Part shown: in pieces, positions 17,701 through 25,207 of the stretch
Layout of the letters: every line of letters starts with the position of its first letter
Position numbering within the stretch: the stretch's first letter is position 1
Origin: Chryseobacterium sp. YIM B08800
GTDB lineage: Bacteria; Bacteroidota; Bacteroidia; Flavobacteriales; Weeksellaceae
Length of the DNA: 64,000 bases
NCBI RefSeq assembly: GCF_026163565.1
Contig: NZ_JAPDKN010000006.1
Coordinates: 1-64,000, forward strand
Direction: 5' to 3'
Notes under the pieces: model-generated
What the model saw: the letters and a program-made list of their open reading frames with translations, nothing else
The model's database searches: none
Told to the model about the DNA's origin: nothing
Made by a program: the position numbers and the translations under genes

Positions 17701-18666
17701 CCATAACAAACCAGAATTATCAACAAGAAAAGCTTGCGGCGGTCTGTTTTTTTCTAAATTGAGAGCAGCCGTTTTTCTAAAACCTAAAGCATGATCATAA
17801 CTATAAATAGTATGATCTGCAACAAAATATTCTTTACCTTGAGAATCTGCACTGAGCAATTTAATATTATAAATAGGCAAAAACGGCAGTTTTTCGTTTC
17901 TGAAAGCTCTTTTCTTAGGATCAAAAAAATAAAACTTTTCTTTATCTGCCCACATTAATTCCCCATTTTTTCTTTGATGAAATAATGCAGCTTCTTTATT
18001 ATTTTGCTGAAGTTTATCAGCAAACATAGTATAAGGAATAGGAATATTTGTAAATCTATTCGTTTTTTTAGTAAAAATCTTGAGGTTTTTCTGCGTTAAT
18101 ATCCAGATATTCTGTTTTTTGTCTTCTAATATATTATAAATGATCTCATCAGAATGAAGGTTTAGGTTTTGGCGTTTCAAAATTTTTCTTTGAATATCGA
18201 AGCTAAAAATTTCATTTGCTGAACTTTTAAACCACAAAAAGCCATCCTCCGTTACCAACCAAGATTTGCGATGAATAGCAATGTTATTTTTATCTAAAAA
18301 ATCTGCATCAATAATATGATTAATCTTTCCGGAATTTATATCAAAATAGTCGATTCCTGCAGTTTCGTATTTTATCCAAAGACCATTTTCGCTGCTTTTT
18401 CTTAAATAATCTACCGTATTTGAAGCTAAAGAATTTTCGTTGTTAAAATGATGTTGAAAAGTTTTAAAATTTTTCCCATCATATCGGGAAAGCCCGTTTC
18501 GGGTTCCTATCCATACAAAACCTTCGTTATCTTGTTCCAAAGCTGAAACAAAAGACTGTGGCAAACCTTCATCCACAGACAAATGCCTTATATTTTGAGA
18601 GAAAAATATTTGTAAACTAAAAATAAAAAAGAGAAGAAAAAATTTAACTTTAAACATACAAGCCAT
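14788..18666 (-). CDS. Hybrid two-component system (sensor kinase plus AraC regulator in one protein)
   Basis: The 1292-residue protein has the Bacteroidetes HTCS layout. A signal peptide comes first, then a periplasmic two-bladed-repeat propeller (for example GLPQSFVSALEQDNEGFVWIG) to about residue 690, and a Y_Y_Y domain (YRLKGYQDEW). One membrane segment lies near 770-790. A HisKA domain carries phospho-His H808 in AHEFRTPLS, followed by a HATPase (GNGLGLSLVKEL). The receiver has D1088 in ILSDVAMSEMDG, and the C-terminal AraC helix-turn-helix ends YFGKTPNTYH. Such proteins sense oligosaccharides in the periplasm and switch on nearby degradation genes. Start may be 18666 or the ATG at 18657 (MFKVKFF), which gives a cleaner signal peptide. 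No SusC/SusD pair is adjacent; the LamG gene is the nearest target candidate. Confidence 0.93.
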   Translation of the reverse strand: MACMFKVKFFLLFFIFSLQIFFSQNIRHLSVDEGLPQSFVSALEQDNEGFVWIGTRNGLSRYDGKNFKTFQHHFNNENSLASNTVDYLRKSSENGLWIKYETAGIDYFDINSGKINHIIDADFLDKNNIAIHRKSWLVTEDGFLWFKSSANEIFSFDIQRKILKRQNLNLHSDEIIYNILEDKKQNIWILTQKNLKIFTKKTNRFTNIPIPYTMFADKLQQNNKEAALFHQRKNGELMWADKEKFYFFDPKKRAFRNEKLPFLPIYNIKLLSADSQGKEYFVADHTIYSYDHALGFRKTAALNLEKNRPPQAFLVDNSGLLWIGGDAEGIYTIDPKLDFQSFSFEKDFTTDLLKNYYGVSVSNFYNWQDRNGVLPSSYFLRSVTTQNKNWIALNRIVSYYDHLQKKIFRLPELKSESFAPIKGISLYGESPIVIDDLNNIYIFDQPKWKLLFSSNQFKSNITPTNIYFDQKTKILWVTTESHGIIKVNFGTKKIDYIKNNTKDFPVNHLISLTPDPKNDNILWIGSNDGLIQFNKNDNKVKIFSGREGFPDNVIYSILPDKSGNLWMGTNKGLLKFDPKTYKLRIFTRSHGLENIEFNRFHQLMLPDGKLAFGGAKSGVVFNPEDIKKDNFSPPTAITQITLNNEKINLAERNLNPVNQIKELSVEYFENTVSISFAALQYNQPQQIQYRYRLKGYQDEWIFARNNTEAVFTKLPPGTYIFEVNATNTTGNWSNLIKSLTIKVTPPWWKTWWAIIFYLIALIGGIFWFVRFKINQEIIKNSIKLKQKEAQELRRLDKIKTKFFANIAHEFRTPLSLIVGPAEQLKSVDSQDEKEKLFGTIKKNTNSLIHLTDQLIDVAKLEAGVLKPHFVWGDVVPVISNIVNAFLETANEKGITLSLESPEKAEFLFSINTLDRILYNLISNSIKFCENGDAITVKVHQEKNGLSIQVIDSGAGIPENEQLEIFERYFKGSNQDLLQGNGLGLSLVKELVDLHHGTINMKSSTQDPSGTTFSIWLPFESQKDQSVKKIDSQNNSEDKATILVVEDHEELAQFIAGNLADSYHVLTAENGKKALEITLEKMPNLILSDVAMSEMDGFEFCKAVKTDVNINHIPIIMLTAKADSESKLEGLSLGANDYIVKPFSIDELKLRIENLLNLQNRQYEYFQKNFLQPEANIVEPETKQPDVTENLHQEFLNRIYEIIDENLDDNNFSVDELASELSMSRTSLHRKVKMMFNIPTGEIIKIYRLKKAAEFLKQDYSVSEVAYMTGFNTPSYFTKCFKEYFGKTPNTYH

Positions 18667-18814
18667 TCATTATTTAAATTCGCAATATACTTATTAAAAA
18701 AATGTTTTTTCTACAGAGTAACTCAAATATCAATTCATATCTGTTAATTAATTTAATTCACAGGGTTTTGGTATTTAATTTGAAATAATTTTTTTACCCT
18801 AAATAAATATAATT

Positions 18815-19225
18815 ATGACTAAAAGCATTTTGGCAGCTTCGTTTGTTGCGGTATTAACTTTAGCAGCGTGTAAAAAAGAAAACAAAACAGCAGAACCCGC
18901 TTTAGGCTCAGATTCTATCATGAGTTCTCCTACAGATTCTACCAATCAATCGACAAGTGATTCTTTGGCAAGTAATAAAACAGAATCTAACTCTGAAATT
19001 ATTAAAACTACTCTTTCTGATAAAGATGGAAAAAAATTAGACGTAACATTTAACAACACAAAAAATACGGCTACTTTAGTATTTAATGGTGAAACGATAG
19101 AATTGGAAGGTCAAAAACCGGCATCAGGAATCTGGTATAAAAATGACCATTACGAATTACGAGGCAAAGGAAATGAAAACGAACTTCACAAAGACGGAAA
19201 GTTAATTTTTAAAAGCAAAAAATAA
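18815..19225 (+). CDS. MliC-like lysozyme-inhibitor lipoprotein
   Basis: The product is a 136-residue lipoprotein: signal MTKSILAASFVAVLTLAAC, lipobox LAAC with C19. A Ser/Thr-rich linker (SSPTDSTNQSTSDSLASN) comes next, then a C-terminal domain of about 75 residues. Its pattern fits MliC inhibitors of C-type lysozyme: SDKDGKKLDVTF, ATLVFNGETIELEG, ASGIWYKNDHYELRGKGNE, ELHKDGK. The usual disulphide cysteines of MliC are absent, so the match is to the fold pattern and not certain. It sits alone between two divergent or separate units and has its own terminator. Confidence 0.65.
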   Translation: MTKSILAASFVAVLTLAACKKENKTAEPALGSDSIMSSPTDSTNQSTSDSLASNKTESNSEIIKTTLSDKDGKKLDVTFNNTKNTATLVFNGETIELEGQKPASGIWYKNDHYELRGKGNENELHKDGKLIFKSKK

Positions 19226-19235
19226 ACAAGTTATG

Positions 19236-19267
19236 AATGTCGGTACAAAAACCGGCATTTGTTTTTA
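19236..19267 (+). terminator. Terminator after the MliC-like gene
   Basis: A 9-bp stem, AATGTCGGT/ACCGGCATT, with one G-U pair and loop ACAAAA is followed by TGTTTTTAT. Confidence 0.8.
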
Positions 19268-19275
19268 TAACTTTG
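19268..19275 (+). promoter_or_regulatory. Possible -7 element of the exonuclease III gene
   Basis: TAACTTTG matches TAnnTTTG and ends 16 bases before the ATG. No clear TTG -33 element lies at the right distance, because the terminator stem occupies that position. Confidence 0.4.
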
Positions 19276-19291
19276 CTTTTATATTTATTTT

Positions 19292-20056
19292 ATGAGATTA
19301 ATTACCTACAACGTCAACGGTATCAGAGCCGCTTTTACCAAAGATTTTTTAGGATGGCTGAAAACTGCAGACCCGGATATTATCTGCATTCAGGAAAGTA
19401 AAGCAGGAAATGACCAAATTGACATCGAGAGTCTTGAAAAAGCAGGATATCACAGTTATTGGCATTCTGCACAGAGAAAAGGCTACAGTGGAGTCGGAAT
19501 TGCATCTAAAACAAAACCCAATCATGTAGAATACGGTTGCGGAATTGAAAGCTATGATAACGAAGGAAGAATCATCCGTGCAGATTTTGACGGATTTTCA
19601 GTAATTTCTGTCTACGTTCCTTCTGCTTCTAATATTGAAAGACTGGAATTTAAAATGCAGTTTTGCCATGATTTTTTAGAGTATATTAAAAATTTAAAGA
19701 AAGAAATTCCGAATCTTATTATTTCAGGAGATTTTAATATTTGTCATCAGGCGATTGACATTCATAATCCTGTAGGTTTGAAAAATACTTCGGGCTTTTT
19801 GCCAATGGAAAGAGAATGGATGACCAATTTCATCGAAGAATGCGAATTGATTGACAGTTTCAGGTTTTTTAATAACGAACCGGACAATTATACCTGGTGG
19901 AGCTACAGACAAAATGCAAGAGCTAATAACAAAGGCTGGAGATTAGATTACAACTTTGCTTCTTATTCTTTAAAAGATAAACTCAGTAGAGCGGTTATCT
20001 TAAAAGAAGCCGTGCATTCTGATCATTGCCCTGCTTTGATCGAGTTTAACCTCTAA
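19292..20056 (+). CDS. xth: Exodeoxyribonuclease III
   Basis: This is an apurinic/apyrimidinic endonuclease and 3'-5' exonuclease of the ExoIII (AP endonuclease 1) family, acting in base-excision repair. The 254-residue length is standard. Catalytic motifs are all present: ITYNVNGIRAA, CIQESKA, GDFNICH (Asp/Asn pair), WWSYR and the terminal SDHCPALIEF. The ATG opens directly into the first strand. It is a single gene flanked by terminators on both sides. Confidence 0.96.
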   Translation: MRLITYNVNGIRAAFTKDFLGWLKTADPDIICIQESKAGNDQIDIESLEKAGYHSYWHSAQRKGYSGVGIASKTKPNHVEYGCGIESYDNEGRIIRADFDGFSVISVYVPSASNIERLEFKMQFCHDFLEYIKNLKKEIPNLIISGDFNICHQAIDIHNPVGLKNTSGFLPMEREWMTNFIEECELIDSFRFFNNEPDNYTWWSYRQNARANNKGWRLDYNFASYSLKDKLSRAVILKEAVHSDHCPALIEFNL

Positions 20057-20063
20057 AAAAATA

Positions 20064-20090
20064 AAAGCCAGCTAAAATTTAGCTGGCTTT
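20064..20090. terminator. Bidirectional terminator
   Basis: A 13-bp perfect stem, AAAGCCAGCTAAA/TTTAGCTGGCTTT, is almost without a loop. A's lie on one side and T's on the other. It sits between the convergent exonuclease and RlpA-like genes. Confidence 0.85.
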
Positions 20091-20107
20091 CTAATTTAAA
20101 TCATAAA

Positions 20108-20479
20108 TTAATCGACAATTTCATATTCCACCGGAATTGTACCTCTATCGGTATTTCCGATTTCATCGAACGCGGCTTTAGACATATCTAAAACTCTTGA
20201 TGAATGGAAAGGCCCTCTATCATTAACCGTTACAATTACCTCTTTTCCATTATTCAGATTGGTTACTTTAATTTCAGTACCAAAAGGAAGCGTTCTGTGC
20301 GCTGCAGTAAGTTTTGAATTATCAAAAATCTCACCGCTTGCTGTTTTTCTACCGTTAAATTTATCGTGGTAGTACGATGCATAACTTGTTTTCTTCGCAT
20401 CTACAGTATTATTCGTAAATGAATAAATACCTAGTGTTGAAATCATCATTATGATTACGAGAATGAATCTTTTCATCAT
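20108..20479 (-). CDS. RlpA-like double-psi beta-barrel protein
   Basis: The 123-residue exported protein has a signal or anchor segment (FILVIIMMISTLGIYSF), then an RlpA-type double-psi beta-barrel: ASYYHDKFNGRKTASGEIFD, LTAAHRTLPFGTEIKV, VTVNDRGPFHSSRVLDMSKA. In the family this domain binds or cleaves peptidoglycan glycan strands; RlpA of Pseudomonas is a lytic transglycosylase with this Asp-Arg-Gly-Pro-Phe motif. There is no SPOR domain, so septal targeting is not indicated. The ATG at 20479 is followed by a second Met, and either could be used. Confidence 0.85.
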   Translation of the reverse strand: MMKRFILVIIMMISTLGIYSFTNNTVDAKKTSYASYYHDKFNGRKTASGEIFDNSKLTAAHRTLPFGTEIKVTNLNNGKEVIVTVNDRGPFHSSRVLDMSKAAFDEIGNTDRGTIPVEYEIVD

Positions 20480-20505
20480 TTTGAACTTTTACTTGTTTGA
20501 CGAGG

Positions 20506-20513
20506 CAAAAGTA
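20506..20513 (-). promoter_or_regulatory. Possible -7 element of the RlpA-like gene; gene-poor stretch
   Basis: On the minus strand TACTTTTG matches TAnnTTTG, 26 bases before the ATG; no good -33 was found. The whole 20480-20805 stretch (326 bases) is very AT-rich, contains repeated GTTAA and AACTTAA words, and shows no other feature. Confidence 0.4.
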
Positions 20514-20805
20514 TACGGAAACTTTTTAGCTACCTATTTTAAATGTTAACAAACGTTAAGTAAAACTTAAATAAAACTTAATTAATCTTATAACTGCCTA
20601 TAAATAGGGACTTTAAATCATAGTGTTAAAAAATGTTAAAAAAAACACATAAATGTTAATATAATTAACTAATTGATGCATAATTCAGTATTTGTTAAAT
20701 ATCCATATATCTGCAAATCAATAACTTAAATGATTTTTAAAACTTATAAAAATCGTTGTAACTAATTAAAAAAACATTCTACTTATTTGTAAATCATAAA
20801 ATGCT

Positions 20806-20922
20806 ATGGAAAAATTAAAAAACAATAAAATCCTGCTTATTCTTGTTTTGACGGTGATTTTAATAGGAATATTTTCTGCTGGAAAAGAATTTGGACACTA
20901 TCTTTTTCAAAAATTTAACTAA
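20806..20922 (+). CDS. 38-residue single-pass membrane protein
   Basis: The ATG at 20806 opens a 38-codon frame. It starts MEKLKNNK, continues as one strongly hydrophobic segment of about 17 residues (ILLILVLTVILIGIFSA), and ends GKEFGHYLFQKFN. Lysines before the segment predict the N-terminus inside. The frame ends just before a perfect bidirectional terminator, which supports real transcription. Unknown function; small single-span proteins of this sort are often missed in annotation. Confidence 0.6.
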   Translation: MEKLKNNKILLILVLTVILIGIFSAGKEFGHYLFQKFN

Positions 20923-20950
20923 AAGCAAAACCTTAATTTTACCGAAAATA

Positions 20951-20980
20951 AAAAACCAATGAAAAAAATCATTGGTTTTT
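20951..20980. terminator. Bidirectional terminator between the small membrane protein and rimO
   Basis: A 12-bp perfect stem, AAAAACCAATGA/TCATTGGTTTTT, has loop AAAAAA. The T-rich right arm serves plus-strand transcripts and the complement of the A-rich left arm serves rimO. Confidence 0.85.
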
Positions 20981-20998
20981 AGCTTTTTATCTTTAAGC

Positions 20999-22300
20999 TT
21001 ACACAAGTTCTCCGTACAAATCAAATTCTTCTGCTGAAGTAATTTTCACATTGGCAAAGTCACCAATAGAAATGTAAGTGTCTTCTGCAGAAACCAAAAC
21101 CGTATTGTCTACATCCGGAGAATCGTATTCTGTACGACCAACGAAATAGTTGCCTTCTTTTCTGTCGAAGATACATTTGTAAACCTCCCCGATTCTCGCC
21201 TGATTCTTATCCCAAGAAATTTGCGACTGCAGTTCCATAATTTCTTCTACTCTAGCTTCTTTTACTTCCTGCGGAATATCGTCTTCCAAAACGTAAGCTC
21301 CTGTATTTTCTTCATGCGAATAAGTGAAGCATCCTAATCTGTCGAATTTCTGCTCTCTTACCCATTCTTTCAATTCCTGGAATCTTTCTTCCGTTTCACC
21401 AGGATAACCTACAATTAGAGTCGTTCTGATTGCCATATCCGGAACTTTCTCTCTGAACTTGTCTAATAAAGCATTTGTTTTTTCGTGCGTTGTACCTCGC
21501 TTCATCGATTTCAACAAATCTGAATTGATGTGCTGAAGCGGAATATCTATATAATTACAAACTTTCGGCTCTTCACGGATAATATCTAAAACATCTTCCG
21601 GGAAACCGCTTGGAAAAGCATAATGAAGACGAATCCATTCGATTCCTTCTACTTTTACCAATTCTTTTAAAAGTTCACCTAAAGCTCTCTTTTTATAAAT
21701 ATCTAAACCGTAATACGTTAAATCCTGAGCAATTAAAATCAATTCTTTTACTCCTACTTTGGCTAATTTCTGAGCTTCTTTTACCAACTTCTCAATCGGC
21801 GTAGAAACGTGACCTCCTCTCATCAAAGGAATTGCACAGAACGAACAAGGTCTGTCGCACCCTTCAGAAATTTTAAGGTAAGCGTAATGTTTTGGGGTAG
21901 TTGTTAATCTTTCACCAACCAATTCATGTTTATAGTCTGCTCCTAAATGTTTCAACAAAATCGGAAGATCTCTCGTACCAAAATATTGGTCAACATCAGG
22001 AATTTCTTTCACCAAATCCGGTTTATATCTTTCTGAAAGACATCCTGTAACGAAAACCTTCTCAACTTCGCCTCTATTTTTGGCTTCAACAAAATCTAGA
22101 ATAGTGTTAATCGATTCTTCTTTTGCATTATCGATAAAACCGCAAGTGTTGATTACTACGATATCTCCTCTATCTTCGTGCACAACTTCTTTTCCGTTGG
22201 CTTTCAGCTGGCTCATCAACACTTCAGAGTCGTAAACGTTTTTGGAGCATCCCAACGTGACGATATTTATCTTTTTCTTACCTACAGATTTTGTGCGCAT
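20999..22300 (-). CDS. rimO: Ribosomal protein S12 methylthiotransferase
   Basis: RimO is a radical-SAM enzyme that adds a methylthio group to an aspartate of ribosomal protein S12. The protein has the N-terminal UPF0004 domain (INIVTLGCSKNVYDSEVL, VINTCGFIDNAKEES, VTGCLSERY) holding one iron-sulphur cluster. The radical SAM domain follows with CDRPCSFCAIP (CxxxCxxC), and a C-terminal TRAM domain comes last. RGGHVSTPIEKLV and KVGVKELILIAQD are RimO-type and separate it from MiaB. Length 433 is normal. It stands alone upstream of the polysaccharide terminator. Confidence 0.96.
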   Translation of the reverse strand: MRTKSVGKKKINIVTLGCSKNVYDSEVLMSQLKANGKEVVHEDRGDIVVINTCGFIDNAKEESINTILDFVEAKNRGEVEKVFVTGCLSERYKPDLVKEIPDVDQYFGTRDLPILLKHLGADYKHELVGERLTTTPKHYAYLKISEGCDRPCSFCAIPLMRGGHVSTPIEKLVKEAQKLAKVGVKELILIAQDLTYYGLDIYKKRALGELLKELVKVEGIEWIRLHYAFPSGFPEDVLDIIREEPKVCNYIDIPLQHINSDLLKSMKRGTTHEKTNALLDKFREKVPDMAIRTTLIVGYPGETEERFQELKEWVREQKFDRLGCFTYSHEENTGAYVLEDDIPQEVKEARVEEIMELQSQISWDKNQARIGEVYKCIFDRKEGNYFVGRTEYDSPDVDNTVLVSAEDTYISIGDFANVKITSAEEFDLYGELV

Positions 22301-22316
22301 TTTATATTGAATAATA

Positions 22317-22337
22317 AGTAATTAGTAATCAGTAATT
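22317..22337. repeat. Heptamer array upstream of rimO
   Basis: Three tandem 7-mers, AGTAATT, AGTAATC, AGTAATT. They are the reverse complement of the AATYACY unit found at gene junctions near 40300-42900. Confidence 0.75.
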
Positions 22338-22359
22338 TTTGTGGGTGCAAATTTAAGAA

Positions 22360-22387
22360 TAAAAAAAAGAACCGATGATTCGGTTCT
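22360..22387 (-). terminator. Terminator at the end of the polysaccharide region
   Basis: An 8-bp stem, AGAACCGA/TCGGTTCT, has loop TGAT. On the minus strand it is followed by a run of about eight T's. It lies 23 bases after rfbC. Confidence 0.85.
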
Positions 22388-22410
22388 CTATTTATATTGA
22401 TTATAAACAA

Positions 22411-22956
22411 TTAAAAGTTTTTATCGGCAAAAGAAGGAGAATCTTTATCTTTTTCAGATAGAATCATATCTTTTTCATCCAGCTTCCAATCTATTTGTAA
22501 ATCTTCATCATTATATTTAACGCTTCCCTCAGATTCTTTATTATAAAAATTATCGCATTTGTAAGCAAAAACTGCAGTTTCGCTTATGACGGAAAAACCA
22601 TGCCCAAAACCTCTCGGTACATAAAGTTGAAGTTTATTTTCTGGAGTAAGCTCTATACCAAACCATTTTCCGAAAGTTGGAGAATCTTCTCTAAGATCAA
22701 CTGCAACATCCCAAACTTTTCCTTCTAGGCAAGAAACTAGTTTCGCTTGTGCATGCTCACCTTTTTGTAAATGCAAACCTCTCAAAACACCATAAGATGA
22801 TTTTGAAATATTATCCTGTACAAAATGACCATTCATTCCGGTTAAATCTTCAAACTTCTTTTCGTTAAATTTTTCAAAGAAATATCCTCTGTCGTCTTCG
22901 AAGATTGTTGGTTCTATAATGTAGCAGTCTTTTAAAGGGGTCGTTTTTATTTTCAT
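22411..22956 (-). CDS. rfbC: dTDP-4-dehydrorhamnose 3,5-epimerase
   Basis: RfbC/RmlC converts dTDP-4-keto-6-deoxyglucose to dTDP-4-keto-L-rhamnose. The 181-residue cupin has the family signatures DDRGYFFEKFNEKKF, SSYGVLRGLHLQKGEHAQAK (catalytic His), KVWDVAVDLREDSPTFG, and YVPRGFGHGFSV. rfbA, rfbB and rfbD are not in this window, so the rest of the dTDP-rhamnose route must lie elsewhere or this enzyme feeds another 6-deoxysugar. It is the last gene of the polysaccharide transcript, 16 bases after the TIM-barrel gene. Confidence 0.93.
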   Translation of the reverse strand: MKIKTTPLKDCYIIEPTIFEDDRGYFFEKFNEKKFEDLTGMNGHFVQDNISKSSYGVLRGLHLQKGEHAQAKLVSCLEGKVWDVAVDLREDSPTFGKWFGIELTPENKLQLYVPRGFGHGFSVISETAVFAYKCDNFYNKESEGSVKYNDEDLQIDWKLDEKDMILSEKDKDSPSFADKNF

Positions 22957-22972
22957 TTTCTATACAGTCTTA

Positions 22973-24166
22973 TTAATTTAAAGTAAATATTAATATATCT
23001 CCAGGTAAAATATTTGATTCATATCTTTTGGAAGATAATAAATTTTCTTTTTTACCTGTTGTATTATTTACTCTACTTAATTTCTTTTTAATCTTATAAT
23101 CAAAATTTAAATTTTGAGTTAGAGATTTATTCTGAACAATTATAAATTTATTTTTACCATTTGACATGAAAGAAACAATTGCATCTTTTCCATTGGTGGA
23201 AAATGTTTGAAATTCTTTGGGAATTGATTTAAGCTTAACCGTGCCAAAAGGAATTTGGTTACCAATATGGTAAATTTGATTTACTTTGGAGTCTAAAAAA
23301 ACCCAAGCCAATTTCTGTATTTGTTTATTAACTTTTTTTACTAAATTATATGTAGATGTTGGATTACCCAAACCATCCACAATGGAATAACCATACTTTT
23401 CTTTCACCCAATTATCTTCGTAAGTGAGTGTCCAATAGGTAAAATATTGTAAAACTTGAGCTCCATAAAGCAAATTGCTGAATTGCTGAAGTTTCAGACC
23501 TGATAAAGTAGGTTGTAGATAGTTATAATGAACTGTAGAACAGGCAAAAGCCCAAAAAGGTAAATTACTTTGATTACTAATATTTCTAATGATCTCAAGG
23601 TTTTCGTACCAATTTTCTCTAATCTCATTTTTGACAATCGGATAATGATCAAAAGAAATAAATTGCACCGGAACCTGCTCAACAAAATTTTTCACATATT
23701 TTTCATAAGACAAACCATCTATTACTTCTCTGGGAACATAATTTGGATGTAGGTTAATATAAATAGCATGCTTATTATCAAGTTTCCGTATATCTAAAAT
23801 ATTTTTTTGTAAACCAGCAAATAAATTTGGACTAGGTTCATCAGCAAGAGCATATCCATATAATGCGGGATGGTTTTTAAAAAGATTAACAACGTTTTCA
23901 ATGCCAATATTTAAAGCTCTAATATTAATTATCAGTTTTGTACCAGCAGCCTGTGAAGCATTAAGTGCTTTGATAGCATCTTCTTTAGAAGTATACACAG
24001 TATAACATATATTAATACCTGCGCTTTTCATTCTAATAAATTGTTCTTTTGTAGAAAATCTTCCAGGTGGTACCCCATGAAATGCGAAAATAGGAATTTC
24101 TTTATTTTGGGAGAGCGATAGGTTGAAAAATAAAACAAAAAAAATAAAAGTAAAACGCATAAACAT
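22973..24166 (-). CDS. Secreted TIM-barrel glycosidase-like protein
   Basis: The protein has a signal peptide (MRFTFIFFVLFFNLSLSQ) and a (beta/alpha) barrel of clan GH-A type. HPALYGYALADEPSP has an acidic DE pair where GH-A enzymes have the NE acid/base, and SFDHYPI, FWAFACS and YFTYWTL are barrel-strand ends. A small beta domain follows from about residue 310, counted from the ATG. There is no T9SS sorting domain. The longer frame starts with TTG at 24202; the ATG at 24166 (MFMRF) fits the signal peptide. In the context of a polysaccharide operon it could trim or degrade the exported polymer. Exact family not recognised. Confidence 0.65.
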   Translation of the reverse strand: MFMRFTFIFFVLFFNLSLSQNKEIPIFAFHGVPPGRFSTKEQFIRMKSAGINICYTVYTSKEDAIKALNASQAAGTKLIINIRALNIGIENVVNLFKNHPALYGYALADEPSPNLFAGLQKNILDIRKLDNKHAIYINLHPNYVPREVIDGLSYEKYVKNFVEQVPVQFISFDHYPIVKNEIRENWYENLEIIRNISNQSNLPFWAFACSTVHYNYLQPTLSGLKLQQFSNLLYGAQVLQYFTYWTLTYEDNWVKEKYGYSIVDGLGNPTSTYNLVKKVNKQIQKLAWVFLDSKVNQIYHIGNQIPFGTVKLKSIPKEFQTFSTNGKDAIVSFMSNGKNKFIIVQNKSLTQNLNFDYKIKKKLSRVNNTTGKKENLLSSKRYESNILPGDILIFTLN

Positions 24167-24198
24167 TATAAAATTATTTTGATAATTTGATATTGCAA

Positions 24199-25161
24199 TC
24201 AATTACTATTAAAAGTAAACAATACTTTAACTGTTCTAAGTAAAATTTTAAGATCTAAAAGAGGGGTATAGCTTTTAATATAAAACAAATCATACTCTAA
24301 TTTTTTAAGATTATCTTTTGGTGTTGCTTTAGGGAGGTTTACTTGGGCCCATCCCGTGATACCAGGTTTTACTAAGTGTCTTAAATCAAAAAAAGAATTT
24401 TCATCTACAGATTCTTTCACATATTTAGGTCTCTCAGGACGAGGACCTATAATGCTCATATTACCGTTCATGACATTAAATATCTGAGGTAATTCATCGA
24501 TTTTAGTTTTTCTAAGAAATTTACCTACGGGAAATATTCTATCATCTTTTTCTTTTGTAAAATCTCCATTATGTTTTTTGGTCATTGTACGGAGTTTATA
24601 AATTTTAAATGTTTTAGAATTCTTTCCCACTCTTTCTTGAGTAAAGAAAACATTTCCGGGGGAACTAAGAAAAACACCGATACAACCTAATAAAGTAATG
24701 ATTAACGCAAATGGTAAAACAAGAATACAGATAAAAATATCAATAAATCTTTTAAATGCAAAGTCATATCGATCCAAACCTATTGAAAAAACATCATCAG
24801 CTAAATACTGAAATGCATTGAGTTTCACCAAAGGAATTCTACCATTGATCCTTTCATAGAATTCATGTACCTCAAAAACTTTAATGCCTTTAAGTTTAGC
24901 TTCTATAATATCATCTGTTACTTTCTTCGGCAAATAATTTAAATCGGACGTTTCAATAACAATAGTTCTAACGTTTAATTTGGAGATATACTCTGAAATT
25001 TCTTTTTTATCAGTCTGAGAATTGAAAAAAACACATTTATAAGACTTACCAAAGTTAGCCTCAGTAAAAATTTTCTCCGAGATATTACTAACATTTACAA
25101 AGAGGTATCTTTCAGAAATTCTTGAAAGAGTTAAATAGTTTTTCATGCTTACGACCATCAT
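24199..25161 (-). CDS. Initiating sugar-phosphate transferase (WcaJ/WbaP type, lacking N-terminal membrane bundle)
   Basis: The C-terminal half is a bacterial sugar transferase that moves a sugar phosphate onto undecaprenyl phosphate. It shows KRFIDIFICILVLPFALI (re-entrant/membrane helix), FTQERVGKNSKTFKIYKLR, TKIDELPQIFNVMNGNMSIIGPRPERP (catalytic Asp-Glu) and [11 protein letters not shown]. Residues 1-130 form a soluble domain like the middle region of polyprenyl glycosylphosphotransferases, but the usual four N-terminal membrane helices are missing. The protein is 320 residues against about 460 in full-length members. It is the third such transferase in the region. Confidence 0.85.
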   Translation of the reverse strand: MMVVSMKNYLTLSRISERYLFVNVSNISEKIFTEANFGKSYKCVFFNSQTDKKEISEYISKLNVRTIVIETSDLNYLPKKVTDDIIEAKLKGIKVFEVHEFYERINGRIPLVKLNAFQYLADDVFSIGLDRYDFAFKRFIDIFICILVLPFALIITLLGCIGVFLSSPGNVFFTQERVGKNSKTFKIYKLRTMTKKHNGDFTKEKDDRIFPVGKFLRKTKIDELPQIFNVMNGNMSIIGPRPERPKYVKESVDENSFFDLRHLVKPGITGWAQVNLPKATPKDNLKKLEYDLFYIKSYTPLLDLKILLRTVKVLFTFNSN

Positions 25162-25177
25162 CTGTGTAGAATACTTA

Positions 25178-25185
25178 CAAATATA
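25178..25185 (-). promoter_or_regulatory. Possible internal -7 element
   Basis: TATATTTG on the minus strand matches TAnnTTTG and ends 16 bases before the ATG of the sugar transferase. No convincing -33 was seen, so it may be chance in AT-rich DNA. Confidence 0.3.
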
Positions 25186-25207
25186 AATAATATATTATAA
25201 AAATTCT

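Noticed and set aside
20480..20805. tRNA or riboswitch in the AT-rich gap
   Set aside because: No cloverleaf arms or recognisable aptamer core could be traced; the same holds for the other larger gaps.
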